A DNA stretch of 64,000 nt from Eremophila alpestris peregrina (lineage: Eukaryota; Chordata; Aves; Passeriformes; Alaudidae), in the NCBI GenBank assembly GCA_009792885.1, contig WMCF01000015.1:16308813-16372812 (forward strand), read 5' to 3'. Shown piece after piece: positions 48,853 through 62,485 of the stretch. The notes under the pieces are model-generated. The model was not told the origin of the DNA. It was given only the letters and a program-made list of their open reading frames with translations, and searched no databases. Every line of letters starts with the position of its first letter. Within the stretch, counting starts at the first letter, position 1. The translations under genes and the position numbers were made by a program.

Positions 48853-49164
48853 CCATTTTAGGAGGATAACTTTTGTTTTGATAAAAAATACCAGACTCTG
48901 CTTTTTCAAAAATGGACACAGGATATTCATTTCCCCAGGTGTGGCTATGGGAACTAAGATCCTGATGGTACTTGTGTCCATTATGTAGCCACCTGTGGCT
49001 GGTGAGTACTCAGATGAACTCGTGTTGGGTGGGATGCTGGAGAATGCAGTTCTGCCTTCGGTTTAGGCCACATTTGGTTAAAGAAGAATCAGAGGCTGTG
49101 CAATGACCTGAAAAAACCTGGCTAGTACTGCTCTCAGGTGATTATGGTACCACTGTGTATGGTA

Positions 49165-49726
49165 GAAATCAGTAGATTTTGATCAGGGTTTGTCCCTGTA
49201 CTCAGCACTGGTGAGGCCACACCTCAGACCCTGTGTCCAGTTCTGGGCCCCTCACTACAAGGAAGACATTGAGGGGCTGGAGCGTGTCCAGAGAAGGGAA
49301 ATAGAGCTGGTGAAGGGTCTGGAGCTCAAGTCCGATGAGGAGCGGCTGAGGAAGCTGGGGGTGTTTAACCTGGAGAAAAGGAGGCTTGGGGGGGACCATA
49401 TTGCTCTCTACAGGTGCCTGAAAGGAGGGTGGAGCCAGGTGGGGGTCGGTCTCTTCTCTCAATCAAGAAGTGATAGGAAGAGGGTCTTAAGTCGCACCAG
49501 GGAGGTTTAGATTGGGTATTCTGAAAAACTCCCGTGGAAAAGATGGCCACGCATTAGAACAGGCTGCCCAGGGAAGTAGTGGAGTCCTCATCCCTGTATG
49601 TGTTTAAAAGATTTGCAGGTGTGACACTGAGGGACATGGTTTAAGTGGTGGCCTTGGCAATGCAGGGTTAACAGTTGGACGGTCTTGGATGTCTTTTCCA
49701 ACATAAACGATTCCATGATCCTCTGA
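49165..49726 (+). mobile_element. CR1 LINE 3' end with RT C-terminal remnant
   Basis: A sense CR1 begins near 49165 and ends with the degraded octamer ATTCCATGATCCTCTGA. The + frame 49190-49510 still reads the C-terminal CR1 ORF2 text (LYSALVRPHLRPCVQFWAPH, then LEKRRL and LYRCLKGG). It lacks the polymerase core and is not functional. It abuts a CpG-rich block at 49745. Confidence 0.88.
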
Positions 49727-49867
49727 GGTTTGCATGTGTCTCGCACACAGGGCGGCCGGAGAGGAACGCTGGAAGCTTTAGCAGGCCCCTGACGGAAGGC
49801 GGGAGACGAGGGCGCCGCGCCACAGGCCGCGGGCGGGCCGGGCGTGAGGCGGCCGTGGCGGGCAGTG

Positions 49868-49885
49868 CCCGCCAGGGGGCAGCAG
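49868..49885 (+). promoter_or_regulatory. CTCF-type core motif
   Basis: CCGCCAGGGGGCAG at 49869-49882, in the context GCCCGCCAGGGGGCAGCAG, fits the vertebrate CTCF core consensus CCRSYAGRKGGCRS at all positions. It lies in an intergenic CpG-rich block. Occupancy is not shown by sequence alone. Confidence 0.6.
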
Positions 49886-49951
49886 AGCCCGCCCTCAGCG
49901 CCCACAGAGCGGGGTCTCTCCCCGCGCAGAGCCCCGGTGCCAGCGTTGCTG

Positions 49952-50081
49952 TCCGGCGTTCCTGATCGGCATTCCTGCTCGGCATTCCTGCCCGGCATTC
50001 CTGTCCGGCATTCCTGCCCGGCATTCCTGATCGGCATTCTTGTCCGGCATTCCTGCCCGGTCTTCCTGCCCGGCGTTCCTG
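49952..50081. repeat. 13-bp tandem repeat, ten copies
   Basis: Ten consecutive 13-bp units have consensus NYCGGCATTCCTG. They vary mainly at the first two positions (TC, AT, CT, CC), plus a few interior changes (CGTT, TCTT, ATTCTTG). Because 13 is not a multiple of three, the three reading frames of one strand spell the same cyclic 13-residue peptide. Long open frames there are therefore not evidence for a gene. Confidence 0.95.
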
Positions 50082-53000
50082 CATTCCGGGCTCTCGCACC
50101 CGCGCGAGGGAAGCCAGCGGATCGCCCCGAGGCTGGCGATGCTCCCTCGAGTCCCGGGCGCCACTCCTCAGAGTGCGGGGCTGGAGAAGAAAAGGGGGAC
50201 TCATAATGCCCGTGCTTCTTAAAGGCCAGCTGATAGTCTTTGTCCACTTCAGAAGAGGAGGTACAAATAGAGATTCAGTACTAATGTTGTCCGACAGGGG
50301 GAAGGGTAAATATACAGAACCTCACAAATAAGCAGAGGAATAATGAGCCATTGAGCTGGTGCTACTGGCAGGTGGGCAAGAAATGAGGTCACCTGTCTCT
50401 TACCTCACCTCACCTGGCACGGCTTGTTGGCATCGTTGTCTGTTCTCAGCTAAAGCTCCCATATAAAAGTGGGGTGTTTGCAGGAAATGTTGATCCCTTC
50501 AAAGTTAGACTGTTTATCTAGCCAAAATATGTGGGAAATTCTGTTTTGGTCACAAGGATGTTAAACTACCTCATGATGTCAGCCTTATCAATATTGGCTT
50601 TCAGCGGGAAAAAAGTTCAAGCAAAATTCAGATGGACTAAAGAGGAACATCTGTAGGTAAATAACAGATAAATACTTTTCTGAGTTCACCATGGTGTAAT
50701 TAGGAAAAATACCCTACCCAACTTGCAAAGTAAGAGTATCTCCCTGTCTTATGGAGAATCTCCCCAGCAGGGAAAACCAGAATTCCTTATCTGGATTTCT
50801 AGTATCCCTTTTACTGTTAATGGAGGTATCTCTGAAGCAATACATTGTCTAGAATGCTCATATGTGGAGAGGACCCAAAGGAAAGAAGGCATAGCTGGTA
50901 GGAAACACTCATCTTCTTTCTGCAGTCTTATAATCTAAGTCTTGGTGCCCCTTTGGGGAAGTGTTTCCCTTAAAAAAAAAAAAAAAAAAGAAAAAAGTTG
51001 AATAAATGGAGAAACTCAAGTGGTGGCTGAGGCTGTTGTCTGACTTGTCAAAGTGTAAACATCCATTTTAACAAGTTCCTTTCCTCTTTAAATGCAGTGC
51101 CCAGAGTTGTCTGCTAATGTTCATCATTATGCCGTTGTCCAACTGAACAGAGTAAATCAACCAAGCTCAGGACCTCCTGTTGAAAAAAGGCAGAGAAAAT
51201 TTGGGTTCAGGTCAGTAGCAACTTAGGTACTGAGACACATCTCAGTCCTTGCTCGGATTGGCTGGGACCATGGCTGATACAGCCCACCCTTCTTAAGGTA
51301 GCCACAAGTTCCAGTAGAAATACAGTTCAAGCATCTGCCCCAGGGCAGTGTCAGGTAAGCCACACCTTGAGTCAAAATAGGTAAAATTGGTATAAAAGCT
51401 GTGTGGTGAAGGTTGTACTCCAGATGCAGCACATAAATCTGCCTTGGCTCAGACCGTGGCTACAGTGACATTTCCAGGCCAATCAGAAAATGACCATCCT
51501 GTGGTTGATGTCTGTTATCTTATTCACATGAACAGGTTAACTGAGCTGAATAAAGTATTTCATAAGATCAGTTACGTTGTGACTGGTAAAAATAAGGTGC
51601 TTTATTTTACGTACTCTGTGGGAAATAAATCCATTAATCATTTTCAGATTCATGGAGAGTAGACAGGGATAAAGAGCAGTAAGTTTATCTCTCTGCCTGT
51701 CTCATCTATGAAAAATTATTCCCTGTGCTGTAGTTTGATTATTCAATCCAATCATTCTAGAATATAGGAAATGCAGGCTATTTCTCATGCAAGATTGTGC
51801 AGAATCCAGGTCTTCTTTCTGGTTTTATTTAATGTAAATTTTTCATTCTTTAGTTTCACTTCATTGCTTTGAGTTACACCTGTTTTCATCACTGAGAAAT
51901 CCAAAAACCGTAGGGTCTCTTTCAAACACACTAGGACTCTTTTTCAAAATATAGGCTTGATTTATATGCCAAATTCTAATTATTGAACTTAATTCCAGAT
52001 AATTGGGAGTGTGGATAAGGTAATTTTGTCTTTGCAGTTTCTGTGGGAAAGGTATTGCTTTGCTTCCCCTAAGATAAGGTTAGCATCAATATTTAACGAT
52101 TAAACAATCCATGGTGCATTATTTCCTAAATTCAGTGCAATGGTGTGCCCATGTTTCACTGGGCATAAATTTCTCCTGCTGCCTGACCAAGTAGTGTACA
52201 GCTCAGTATTAAAGACCAAGGAGCTCCATATAAAATGGGATATCCAGGTCCCACTATAGGAACCTGATGGGAGAACAGGGCTGTACTACAAGGAAAGCGT
52301 TCCTCAGCCACAATTTGGCTTCCCAGCACTGTGTCTCTCTGTCCCCTCCACTGAGCAATGCACCAGCTTCTGTGGCTGGACTGCAGAGTGGATTAGTGAC
52401 ATAATTTAAGCTAAAGAATAATAAGGAAAAAGGTTTATTTTTAAACTGAGATAGTGGAAGCGATCCTGTTAGCAGCAGTCCCCAAAGCAGCTGCCTTGGC
52501 ACAAGTGAGGGGAGCATGAGCTGCAGCATGTGGCTGGGAAGGAATGGGCTGAAATGGAGAGAGAAGCAGTTTTTTAACCCGTTTCCCCCTGGGAGAGACG
52601 GCTTTACAAATCAAGAGCCTCAGCCTCTAAGGGGCCAACTGTTTGCTCTGCATTGACACCTCTAAAGTCTTCCCCACAACCTTGGTTATTGCAAATTTGA
52701 GGAGACTTGCTGAAGAATGTGGCACTACCAGAACAAACCATGGCTTTCCTTTCTGGAAGAGGAGTATTTTGAAGCAGGGATGAGATAAAGGTGATTTGAG
52801 CTGCTGCATTCCTTTTATTCTCAGCTGTTGCAATGCCCTTGAGGGGGCTGCCAGCAGGGGCAGGGATTCGGCAGCTCCCTGCAGCTGAGCAGAAGCCATC
52901 GGAGAGCTGAGATTGTAGCTTGTGCACTGGTGACACTGGAGGCAGTCCAAGGGAGGAGAAAAAGGCCAAAGCCCTGTCTGTTCCTTGCCTCCTGTTCCCT

Positions 53001-56000
53001 GCTTGACACAATTGATTTTAAAAACTGGACAGGCCCAAGGAAGCCTTTTGTTCACATTCCTTAACTTCAGGAAAAGCAACTCTGCTGTAATTGCACCACA
53101 TGTTACCCTTCCTCCTGGCCTTTTCAGAGCTCAAGATGCTCTCTCAGCATTGAAGGGAAATGCTTGAACAGGGAATTACAAATAAAGAGGATCAAGCTAT
53201 GTGCTCTAAATCCTGAATGCTAACGCTAAACACACTTTTCTTTAAATGGATCTCATCTGACTGCTGCCTGCAGGCACAGCTCTGAGGGTGAAATTAAGAT
53301 ATTAGGCAAAGTTTAGGATGCAACAATAAACTTTTCATTCCTATTAGTGGGAATCATGTGGTTAAGCTACTCTCCAAAGACACCCGTGGTAATTAAGAAA
53401 CGTACTTAGCCCATAATGGAGAGTTAATGGATTAAAGTGATGCCTTATTGCCCAGTGGTTTGACTTTAAACGGCCGCTTTCATCCTAAAACTCTTGAAAA
53501 TCCCAGGGCTCAGGCTTGTTGTTATTGCAATCAGTGCTGAAATTATGACTGACTGTCCATCAGCCCTGCAGAGAGAGCTCACAATGCCCAGCAGTTCCAA
53601 AGGGACCTCCCTTTAGGAATCCTCACTCCCCCAGCCCCATCAATGCTCATGCCTGCATAAAGAGGGGTACTTTCATGCCAGTTCTTGTTCCACAGGCAAG
53701 TTACCTGTTTTGCATTCATCAGCATAAAACAGCCCTTGAAGAAGAGATTAAACCAGTTTTCTTCCCTTCTGGGTGAATCCCTTAATCCTTGGACTACAGA
53801 TATGCTCAGTTACTGTGCCCTTCAATCTTTTAGTCCGTGCTGCAAAGCAGGACAGCTTCATTGGGAAAAGCAGGGTCTTCCCACCCCGTGGTTGAAGAGA
53901 TGTGGGTCTGAGTCTCCTCTGGAGTGGCAGACTTCTGCTCCTGAAGATCTGAGTGACTGAGGGCCATTGTCTGGGCTGCAGGGGCTTTGGCATCCCCATC
54001 TGCTGTCTTTTCTGAATGAATCCCTGAAGCACAGCAGCCCGTTTCATCCCATAAAGAATGAAGCTGATTCTGCTTGAAGCTATAGTTTAAAAAAAATCTG
54101 CATAAAAATAGGGCCTTTTTCTGAAATAAAAAGAAAGACAAAGCACAAAGCAACTGAATTTTTTTAGGCTGTCAAATCTAGATGTTCCAACCTTATCTGG
54201 AGCTGAGCAAGTCTGTAAGAGGAAGACCTAATGTGCCAGTGTATTAAAACAGTCACACTTGTCCTGTATTTACTATTCAGTCTATCTGTAGTATTCATCT
54301 ATATATTCATTTTATAAAGCTCTGGGTTAATAACAAGTTTGAAATTCTGCAATACTCACTGAAGCCCTGAACCTATTCTAAAAATGAGAGTAAATGAAAC
54401 TTGATGGCTCATTTATCCTCACCATGATGTGCCCATTTTGATTTGGACTTAATGTGGAGACAATGGAACTATACATTAGAGGGTTGCACAGGATGCTCCA
54501 TGATCTTGCTTTGACAGGTCACCAAGCCCTTGCACAGTGATATGACCACAATAATAGCCAGAACTCATTAATAATGGAATTTGGTAAAGCTGAAATGGAA
54601 CAGCCAGGTCTCATTCTGATTTTATTAATCTTCCAATAAAGTTTTTAATCAGTTAATTTATGCATTATCAGTTGAATCCTTTGAAGTCCACTCATCACAA
54701 ACACTGTATGTCCTCATCTACCAGTTTAATGAAGTGGCATTCCTAAATCCTGTTTGAAAGTGTCGCTTACTTTCCTTAAAGGAGAAATAGGATTCTTAGA
54801 TGGGATTTGAAAGCAGCTTATGGATGTAATATTCCTTTGTAATATTCCTTTCTTGTCTTTCATAATGAATTCAACAAATATCATGTGTCCAGGGAAGAGG
54901 GTTAATTCTGAACTTTAACAGATTGGTGCTGCTGTCATTTGTGAAACATTATACTCTGATGGATGGTACCACTGATTGTGAGCAGCAAAATACTCCAGGG
55001 GAGTGTGGCAGACTTTATCCAGGATTCTTGCTGCTTCAGGACAGAGGCAGTGTTCAACCAGACAGCACATACAGTCTTCATCTCAGCTGGCTACTCCAGG
55101 CACTGCTGTAATACATATTAATAGCAGTTTTGTTGAAAGGCCTTATTGTAATATATGATTTGCCTTGGCCCAGCCACATGAAAGGACATCCAAGTAAGAA
55201 CAAAGAGAACACACCATGGCCAGGGCCAGAGTCAGCTAGTTAGGAGCAATCTGGGGCCAAGAGCTGTGGGCCCAGTAAACCAGTCTGCCATCTGATCTGC
55301 ATGGCTCATTTGAAACAGACTGATAAAAACTACAGAGAGAAGACCAGAGAAATTGTAAAGAACTGAAAAAACAACAAATCTGGAATAAGGAAAACAGAAG
55401 ACTTCTTTCCTTTTAGCATCTCAGAAAGAAAATTAAGACACTACTAGTGCCTAGGTACCTTGACTGAGAGAAAATGCAGAAGTCTTTAGGATGGCAAGGC
55501 TCAACAGAAGCACTGTAATTTGACTCATTTAAACCAACAAGTGAAGTTTAAAAATGAGGCAGGGATTTTTACATGAGAGTCTCCCACTTAAGCACCATGA
55601 CACGAAGGAAAGAGGTGAATGCCTCTTCAATGGCATCTTCAAGTGAAGTCTAAAGTGTTTGCATTTTATGACACCTAAAAGTTTTTCCACTATGGTAAAC
55701 TTTTATTTGTGTACTAAATGACACCTTGATGTATCACACTGGGTTATATTCAACAGCCCAACTTTTCCTAACTTGCTTGATTAAAGCTTGAAGCTCCTGC
55801 TTATTGTCCAGAGCACAGTTGTAGAACATCAGCTCAAATTTTCTGCTTTCCTTCATGCAGAATTTGACTAGGGAGGAAAATGTAGTATTTTAATAACCTT
55901 TCTGAGATTAAAAAAAAAGGGGGGGAGGCTTTTCTTCAGAGAAACAGTATGGAAGGAGGATGTTAAGAGGCAGAAAGGTGATGAATTTTGTTGGAAGAGG

Positions 56001-59000
56001 TGTTGAGCAATGTCTACAAGAGTAATGTTGATTTTCAAGGCTGCATAAGCTGTACTGTTGGGAGATGACTCAAATTGCAGTCACCCATCAGCTTGCTGTG
56101 GTCTCACAGATGGGCCATTTCCCACAGGATCCAAATTATTAGCCCTGCTCCATGGCTTGTCTTCAGAGATGGTAAAGGATTCCCACCAGCCCCCAAAAGT
56201 CATGCAGGAGCCAAGCTCCAACAATCACAGAGCAAGGAGTCCCTAACTAAATGTCCAGCTAAAAATATACCAGGAACCATGGGGACTAAGCAACTGAAGT
56301 GTGATGCTGTGAATAAAAAGCCTGATATATGTATGCAGTGCATACACTTGAAGCAACATTATGTAGGAGCAGGGAGGTCACTTTCCTGTGAACTGATCCT
56401 GCTATGATCATTACCACACTTTAAGATCCAAGAAAGGTTGGAGCAGGGAAGCTCCAGATGCACAGTCACAGGCCTGGGGAAATGAAACAAGAACCAGTCC
56501 AGGCAGCATCATGCCATTCAGAAGAAATGGTCACAGTGGTCTTCAATGTCATTGCTGCTGGGTGTTAATAACTTGTGTTTTCTGTGGTTGTTACCATAAT
56601 GCCTCTTCCTGCACATCTGTGGGGTTTCTCTGGCTAAAGGTGGTGCTGCAGCACAACCCTATTCTTTGCAGGCATCTTCCAAAACCAAGTCCCACCCTCA
56701 CCTCTGTGGTGAAGCCATCTAACACTGCCCAGCTAAGGAAAGACCAAAGCATGTTGTCATGCACACAGTGCTACAAACCATAACAACAGGCTGTAAATTA
56801 TGAGAGCTATTAAAAATGGAAAAAAAAAACAAAAGGAAATTGTAAATCATACTAGTTCTACTTCAATCAATCAAATAATTTTAGCAAGTGGAGAAACATG
56901 ATGAGGATGATGTCAGAAGTGTAATGTATTTGCCCTCCCTGGCTGAGGGGAAGCAACACACATAAAACGTGTAATAGGTGGCTTGACAAAAATAAATCTT
57001 AGACACAAATCATGTTAATTGAGTTCCTTAGTGCAGAGCAGCCTTTCTGGCAGACACATTGATAGAATTTATCTGCAATCATGAGGTTTCCCCCAGGCAA
57101 CCCCTAAGTGCTCTGTACATTTTGTCACTGTGTTTTACAGTATTAGCAGCTTCTGGAGCTCCAGTCACTTCAGTGCACAAAATTCAGTATTTCTGTATTT
57201 AGAGTAATGGAATCACTGTCTATTCAAATAGTTTTCATTGAACTTCTGCAGCCCTTTCACTGCACTGAAATATAGACTTGAGTACCATGGCTGATGATAA
57301 AATTATTTCAGTTAGAGTTGTTCATAATTAACAAAGGCTGTTTATCTGTCAACTTGTGTATGTTTTGTGCCAGGGCCATACATATCACTGACTATATCAG
57401 CATAATTGCACAGTCACAAATGAGCAAGACAGTAAGTGTTCTAGTTCACATCAATATCCACAAACACAGAAAAGGCTGTGCAAGGTGTCAGCTGCATCTG
57501 GATTGATTTAAGACTCCAACAGAAACTGAATTTTCTGTGCATTTTAATTCTCATTTTCACTCAGGTTTTTTTACTGGTAGCTTATAGTACTAAAGCAGAC
57601 ATGCCAGCATTAGAAGGATTTGCATTTCCTTTGATTTTCATAACATGCTGGTAATGTAGATCATGTCATATGAGGAAAACTGAGAAAAATTACAAGGAAG
57701 ACCACATCCTGATATAAGAGAATTACAGCAAGAAATATCATTATTATAGATGAAATGAGATGAGGGTGCAGTGGGTACAGTATCAGTGAAATGTGGACTT
57801 CTATTAGATTTGGACTCTGAGCATTTAACCTGCCCAAGCCAAAGGGCATTTATAAACATATGGGCAGGCATTAGCCATGAGGTGGAGGAATGCTTTTCTT
57901 GTACAGCAGCACCATAAACATCAGGTTGACAGATCTATTTACCATCATGGCCAAAGGGAAAACGAGTTTCTTCTGCTTTGACTCACTTCAGATGGGCTCA
58001 TTTCAGCCCTCAGTTTATGTAGTCATAACTCTGCTGTAGGAAACACGACTGTATAAATGCACCTTGAGGACAGACCAGAGATCATCATAAAAATGGCCTG
58101 TTGAGATCACCTGGTCTGCAGAGCCATGCAGGGCAGCCAAAGCACAGAGTCCTCTTCCTCACTGCCTTCAAGACAGGACTGCCACTCTAAGGAAAGGCTC
58201 CCTGCAATAAGAAATTGCTTTCTGTTCTTATTGCTCTTTTCCTTTCTTGTATAAGGCATTTGTGGTTTCTTCCCTAAGTCCTGGTTATGTATAATCCAAC
58301 ATTTTCTTCCTACTGCTGCTTTGTCTCTGAACACAACAGGTCTAGCCCAAAGACAGGGCTGGCCTTGCCCCTTCATGGGCCTAATCCTGTGGTCCTGAAG
58401 GCAGCACACTGCTTGGACAGCAAACCCTTGCATACAAGTCCATGTAACTGATGAAACACAAATGTCCCTTTTTGTGTGGGAATCCATGTGGCAGATAGCC
58501 AAGTCACACCACAGCTCTGAGAATTTTCCTCTAATTTGTCTGTCCCAGCAAGTGCCTGGCTGGCTTGCAGAATGGACCCAGTCCTGCCCCTTTCCACTGT
58601 ATGACTTGAAATTTCAGAGGGTCTCACATCTCCACCCTCAGGGTTTGCCAAGCCCCCTTTCCAGACAGCACACATCTGGCTGGAGGTGCCCATCTGGTGG
58701 AGCCCACACTGTGCTTGTAGCCATCAGAGGGCATGCTGGTGCCTCTGAGGGAAGCTGAGAGATCAAAACAAATTCCATTCATATGCTTCTCCTGTCAACA
58801 CAGTGTGTGGGGTTGGGCTTTAAGCCATGGTGTCAAGATACTTTTTTATAAAATGACCAACATTGGGGTCTCAGTAGGGCCCCTGAAAATAATTATCCAG
58901 CTCCAGCAGTGGAAGACTGAGTGTGCTGCACCCGGGGCTCTGTGATATTAAAGTATTCACTGGAAGAACAAAGCTCCCTGATAATCTCAGCATGTAAAAG

Positions 59001-59416
59001 CAAGTTATTCCCTCTGAGTTCAGGTCAAGGCTCGAGTAAGGATTTTATAGGTAAACCGAGATGGGAAAACCCTCCAAAAAGCTGAAGTGGGTATGCCTGC
59101 ATTTCTGTTGTTTGCAGAAGGAAAAACATGGCCTGGATAGGTAACCTCCTGGGAGAAAGGAACAGAAGAGTTGAGCAGACTCCTTACTCCAGGAGGACTT
59201 CTGAATGAATTACCTAGAGTTATCTCTGCTGGATGCTTATTCATTTCTCCCAAACTCTCTTGTTATATGTCTGTGCATTTTTACTCTAACTTAAGTTCAT
59301 GTTAAAGAATTATTTGTAAAATCAAAGGGTCCAAAAGTCTTCATAGAGAATCAATTTTAAGCAATGTATAAATGTAAAAATATCAGGTTTAAATGCATTT
59401 CAAGGAATGATACAAT

Positions 59417-59480
59417 CAATCACAGAATCAAGGTTGGGAAAAAACCTCTCAGATCATTGAGTCCAACTGAAGTTTTAGCT
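59417..59480 (-). mobile_element. Short CR1 3' terminal scrap
   Basis: AATCACAGAATCAAGGTTGG, AAAAAACCTCTCAGATCATT and GAGTCCAACTGAAG match the antisense terminus of a CR1 or related LINE. It is very diverged. Confidence 0.5.
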
Positions 59481-62443
59481 TTCTTGAAAGAGCATCTAGG
59501 ATTACCTTCCATACATTTCCTTCCGTTATCTAATTTATCCTACACAGTTATTAGAGGATAAATACTGAGCTGAATTAGGCACAGTACATGGTATTGTTCC
59601 AATATGCATAGTGTATATGCATAGAGAAGATAGTGTTTTTTACCAGAAGGAAGACTAAGAGCAAGAAGAGCTGATAACATTACTAGGAATTACTAATGGA
59701 TGAAATTTTTGAATTATTTGGTTTGTTGCTAACAGAAAGGTGTCTACTGCTGCTGCTGCTACAGCAGTACTACCCACAGTTAAATGTGCAGATCACTCTG
59801 TCTTGACTGTAACTTAAATGATATTGGTCCCAATATTAGCCAGGAGCTAATATATGGTACATTTTGGTAGGTTGAAAGTTTTCTGTGTTGTCCTCAAGTG
59901 TGACCTTCCTTTCCAACTGAGAAAATGTTGGAGATGTGGTTGAAAAATCTTAATTTTTAACCTATGCTTTCAACTAAAAATGTCAAATGGCTTTCCATGG
60001 TAGTTCATTATTGCACAGATATGAAAGGGGAGTAACTGATCATGGTTTTTTTATTATTTTCAAGATGGTGCTAAAACTACGCAAAGAATATCTGAAAGTG
60101 TAAAAAGTTAGCTAAGTTCAAGTGATTTGAACTTTCACAGTGTCATCAATAGCTTTGGATAATGCAAGATGATCCTTTCTCTCTGGCAGAAAAAGGATCA
60201 TATTTTCTTCTAGCTGATCAAACCTCTCATATACAGCAAAGCAAATTGATTTTAAAAGCAGTTTAGCAACACTTACAAATACTTTCTCAATTCCAAGAGT
60301 TTTGTAATTGCAGGAGAGATCTCACTTTTGCTAACTTTAGACACATTAAAATATCTAGGTATATCTTCTGATGATGATTATCTCATAGACTTGCATTAAA
60401 AGGAATTAAAAATATCTTTTCTATTTCTTAAAAAAAAAACCCAGGAAATTCCTTCTTTATCTCTTTAATTGTTAGATAACGGTTTTCCACTTGCACTTTA
60501 AAATTCTTAAATGATCACTAAGATGCAGTTGACAAAGGGATATTATCAAAAGTTTAACATTTATTTTGCAATGTGTCACAAGATTTTTTTAATATGATAA
60601 CATTAAAATTGAATGACCTAATGATGCTTGTGCTGAAATTATTATATCATGCATTCATGAGAGGTAAGTCATAAGACAGAATTGGTTGTTCCTCAGTAAT
60701 AAGTGCAGTTTTTATCTAAAACACTTCTTAGTGAAGAAAAAAGGGCTTTTGTCTCATACCCAAATACTTGACTTCACATTTTAGTTTAAGTCTCAGTCTG
60801 ACTAAGATGATTTCTCTGAGAAAAACCCTGACTTTCAGGGCACTCTGTGTTCTCCTGAGTGACTTCAATCTGATAGAAAGCTGTCATATTTTCATAAGTC
60901 TACTTATATACTGGGAGTCTCAGCAGAGCAGCTTTAACATGTTTCAGGAGTCTTTTATTAAGAAATAGGGTAAATCTTCCTTCTTTCATGATCTTAAACC
61001 TCTTAGAACTCATGATGTCATTCCTACTTCAGATGCAGAGAAAATGCTGAATATTTTTCACAAATGAACCTGTTAAAAATGGAATTATGTGTAAGGCTAT
61101 AAACTAAAGTAATTTCAGTCTTTCTGGGGAGAATTGCATTATCTGATTTCAGGGCATGCAGGATACATTAAAATGTCTTAAAATATGTTATTGTCAATAA
61201 GAACAAAGTAAATGGTGCCCTGGAGCTCAGTAAATTGACTGGCTATTGGAGGTATTTGAAATGAATGCTTGAAAGAAATGAATGCTTGAAAGACACAGCC
61301 ACAATTAAAAGGAAAATCTCATCCCCATAAAATATCCCATAGCAGTCATGGCTCACTTACAAGAGGTGACCACCTGTGCCATGAAAGACCTGCTCTCATC
61401 TCCCCCCTCAGTGAGCCCTGCCCCAAATGGACACCAAAGTGTCTTGCCCCACCCTGGCTCCCTTCCCCTGTCCTGACTCCCGACCCCAAAATCTCTTAAT
61501 TCCTGCTCTCCCCTTCCTTTCATGGCAGTTTCTCATCAAAAGCATTAAAGGAGGCTGCAGCAGGAGTTGGTTGAAGCTCTTTGGCAGGATGTGGGTGACC
61601 CAAAGCCACCGGATGCTGAGCTGGGACCTCGATGTGGTTGGCTGGAGTGCTTGCTCACCTCCTGTGCCTTGCTGCTCCCTGAGTTGCAGTGATTAAACTC
61701 CCTTATCACTGCCAGAGCAGACCCTATAATAAAAAGAGAAGTGAGGGTCTTTTAATGTGCTTAGGCAGTCTAGGGTGGCACTTGTTATGCAGCCAGGTGC
61801 TGCAAGCAGTCAGCTTCTCTCCTGGGTGAGCATGTTTTTCTCACAGGGGAGAAAAAAATGCTGTCAGTAAAATGCTATTTCTAAACAAAGCTTGGCAGAG
61901 GATTCAGGATAAGGTACAGTGCTGCACTTAATCTTTTTTCCAAAAGAATGGATTTGAAGTTAATGACCCCTGAAGCACATTTATTGGCTTTGTGGTAACA
62001 ACCAAAACATCCTTCTTTTTTTTTTTCTTTATTTGGGGACAAGAAGGAATGTTTGCAGTGCCAATTACTTCTATTTTGCTACTTGAAAGACAATTCTGTG
62101 TTTCATAGGAAAATATTTGCAAGATATTCCTGACTTAGGAAATATACTTGGGACTGCAGAGGCAGGAAATTACTGCAGATATTTTAGTAGAGTCTGTGGG
62201 CTGTTGGCATTGCTGCAAGCACAGGTCTGTCTAGAGGCGAGGGCTGTGCAGTTTTTTCAGTATGACTTTGGCTTGATGTTGACATGTGACCTGCCTGATG
62301 AAGCCAAAGCATGATAAGACTCGCAACGTGATTTAGCAGTGCAGGAAGAGGGAAAACAATGATTGTTTTTGAGAGTGTCAGGAAAAGAAGTCCCATTCCA
62401 CTCAACTTTTTTTTTTAATTGTTTTTCAGAGTAATGCAATCTT

Positions 62444-62485
62444 AAAAAAAAAAAAAAAAAAAAGAGAGAGAGCAAGAGAGAGCTT
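62444..62485. repeat. A20 run followed by GA-rich tract
   Basis: Twenty A residues are followed by (GA)n and AGCAAGAGAGAGC. There is no adjacent recognised retroelement, so this is best called low complexity. Similar homopolymers are at 4833-4851 (T19), 32931-32949 (A19), 36175-36190 (T16, then GTTTT-rich) and 50972-50989 (A18). Confidence 0.8.

Larger units (their letters stand above)
45191..49164. other. Intergenic DNA between two CR1 copies
   Basis: This contains T-runs near 45679, the 26-G run, the AT minisatellite and a CR1 scrap. No coding or RNA gene is recognised. Confidence 0.6.
49745..50170. promoter_or_regulatory. CpG-rich block in intergenic DNA
   Basis: About 425 bp are rich in GC and CpG between a CR1 terminus and AT-rich DNA. 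The block contains a CTCF-type motif and a 13-bp tandem array. No recognised exon is present. It could be an orphan CpG island, a lncRNA promoter or an insulator. The overlapping open frames on both strands follow from composition and the tandem repeat. Confidence 0.55.

Noticed and set aside
49190..49510. 106-codon + frame
   Set aside because: This is the C-terminal remnant of CR1 ORF2, not a host gene. The polymerase core is missing.
49588..50247. 219- and 178-codon minus-strand frames with RNAGQECR-like repeats
   Set aside because: They are products of the 13-bp tandem repeat, which reads the same in all frames, plus CpG-rich flanks. One also runs into the CR1 tail.
52604..53079. Two overlapping minus-strand open frames of 135 and 150 codons
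   Set aside because: No domain, no family similarity and no splice or promoter context. They are mutually overlapping shadow frames.
59745..59769. CTG triplet hairpin (TACTGCTG / CAGCAGTA)
   Set aside because: Only about 5 triplets. Ordinary low-complexity sequence with no sign of expansion.
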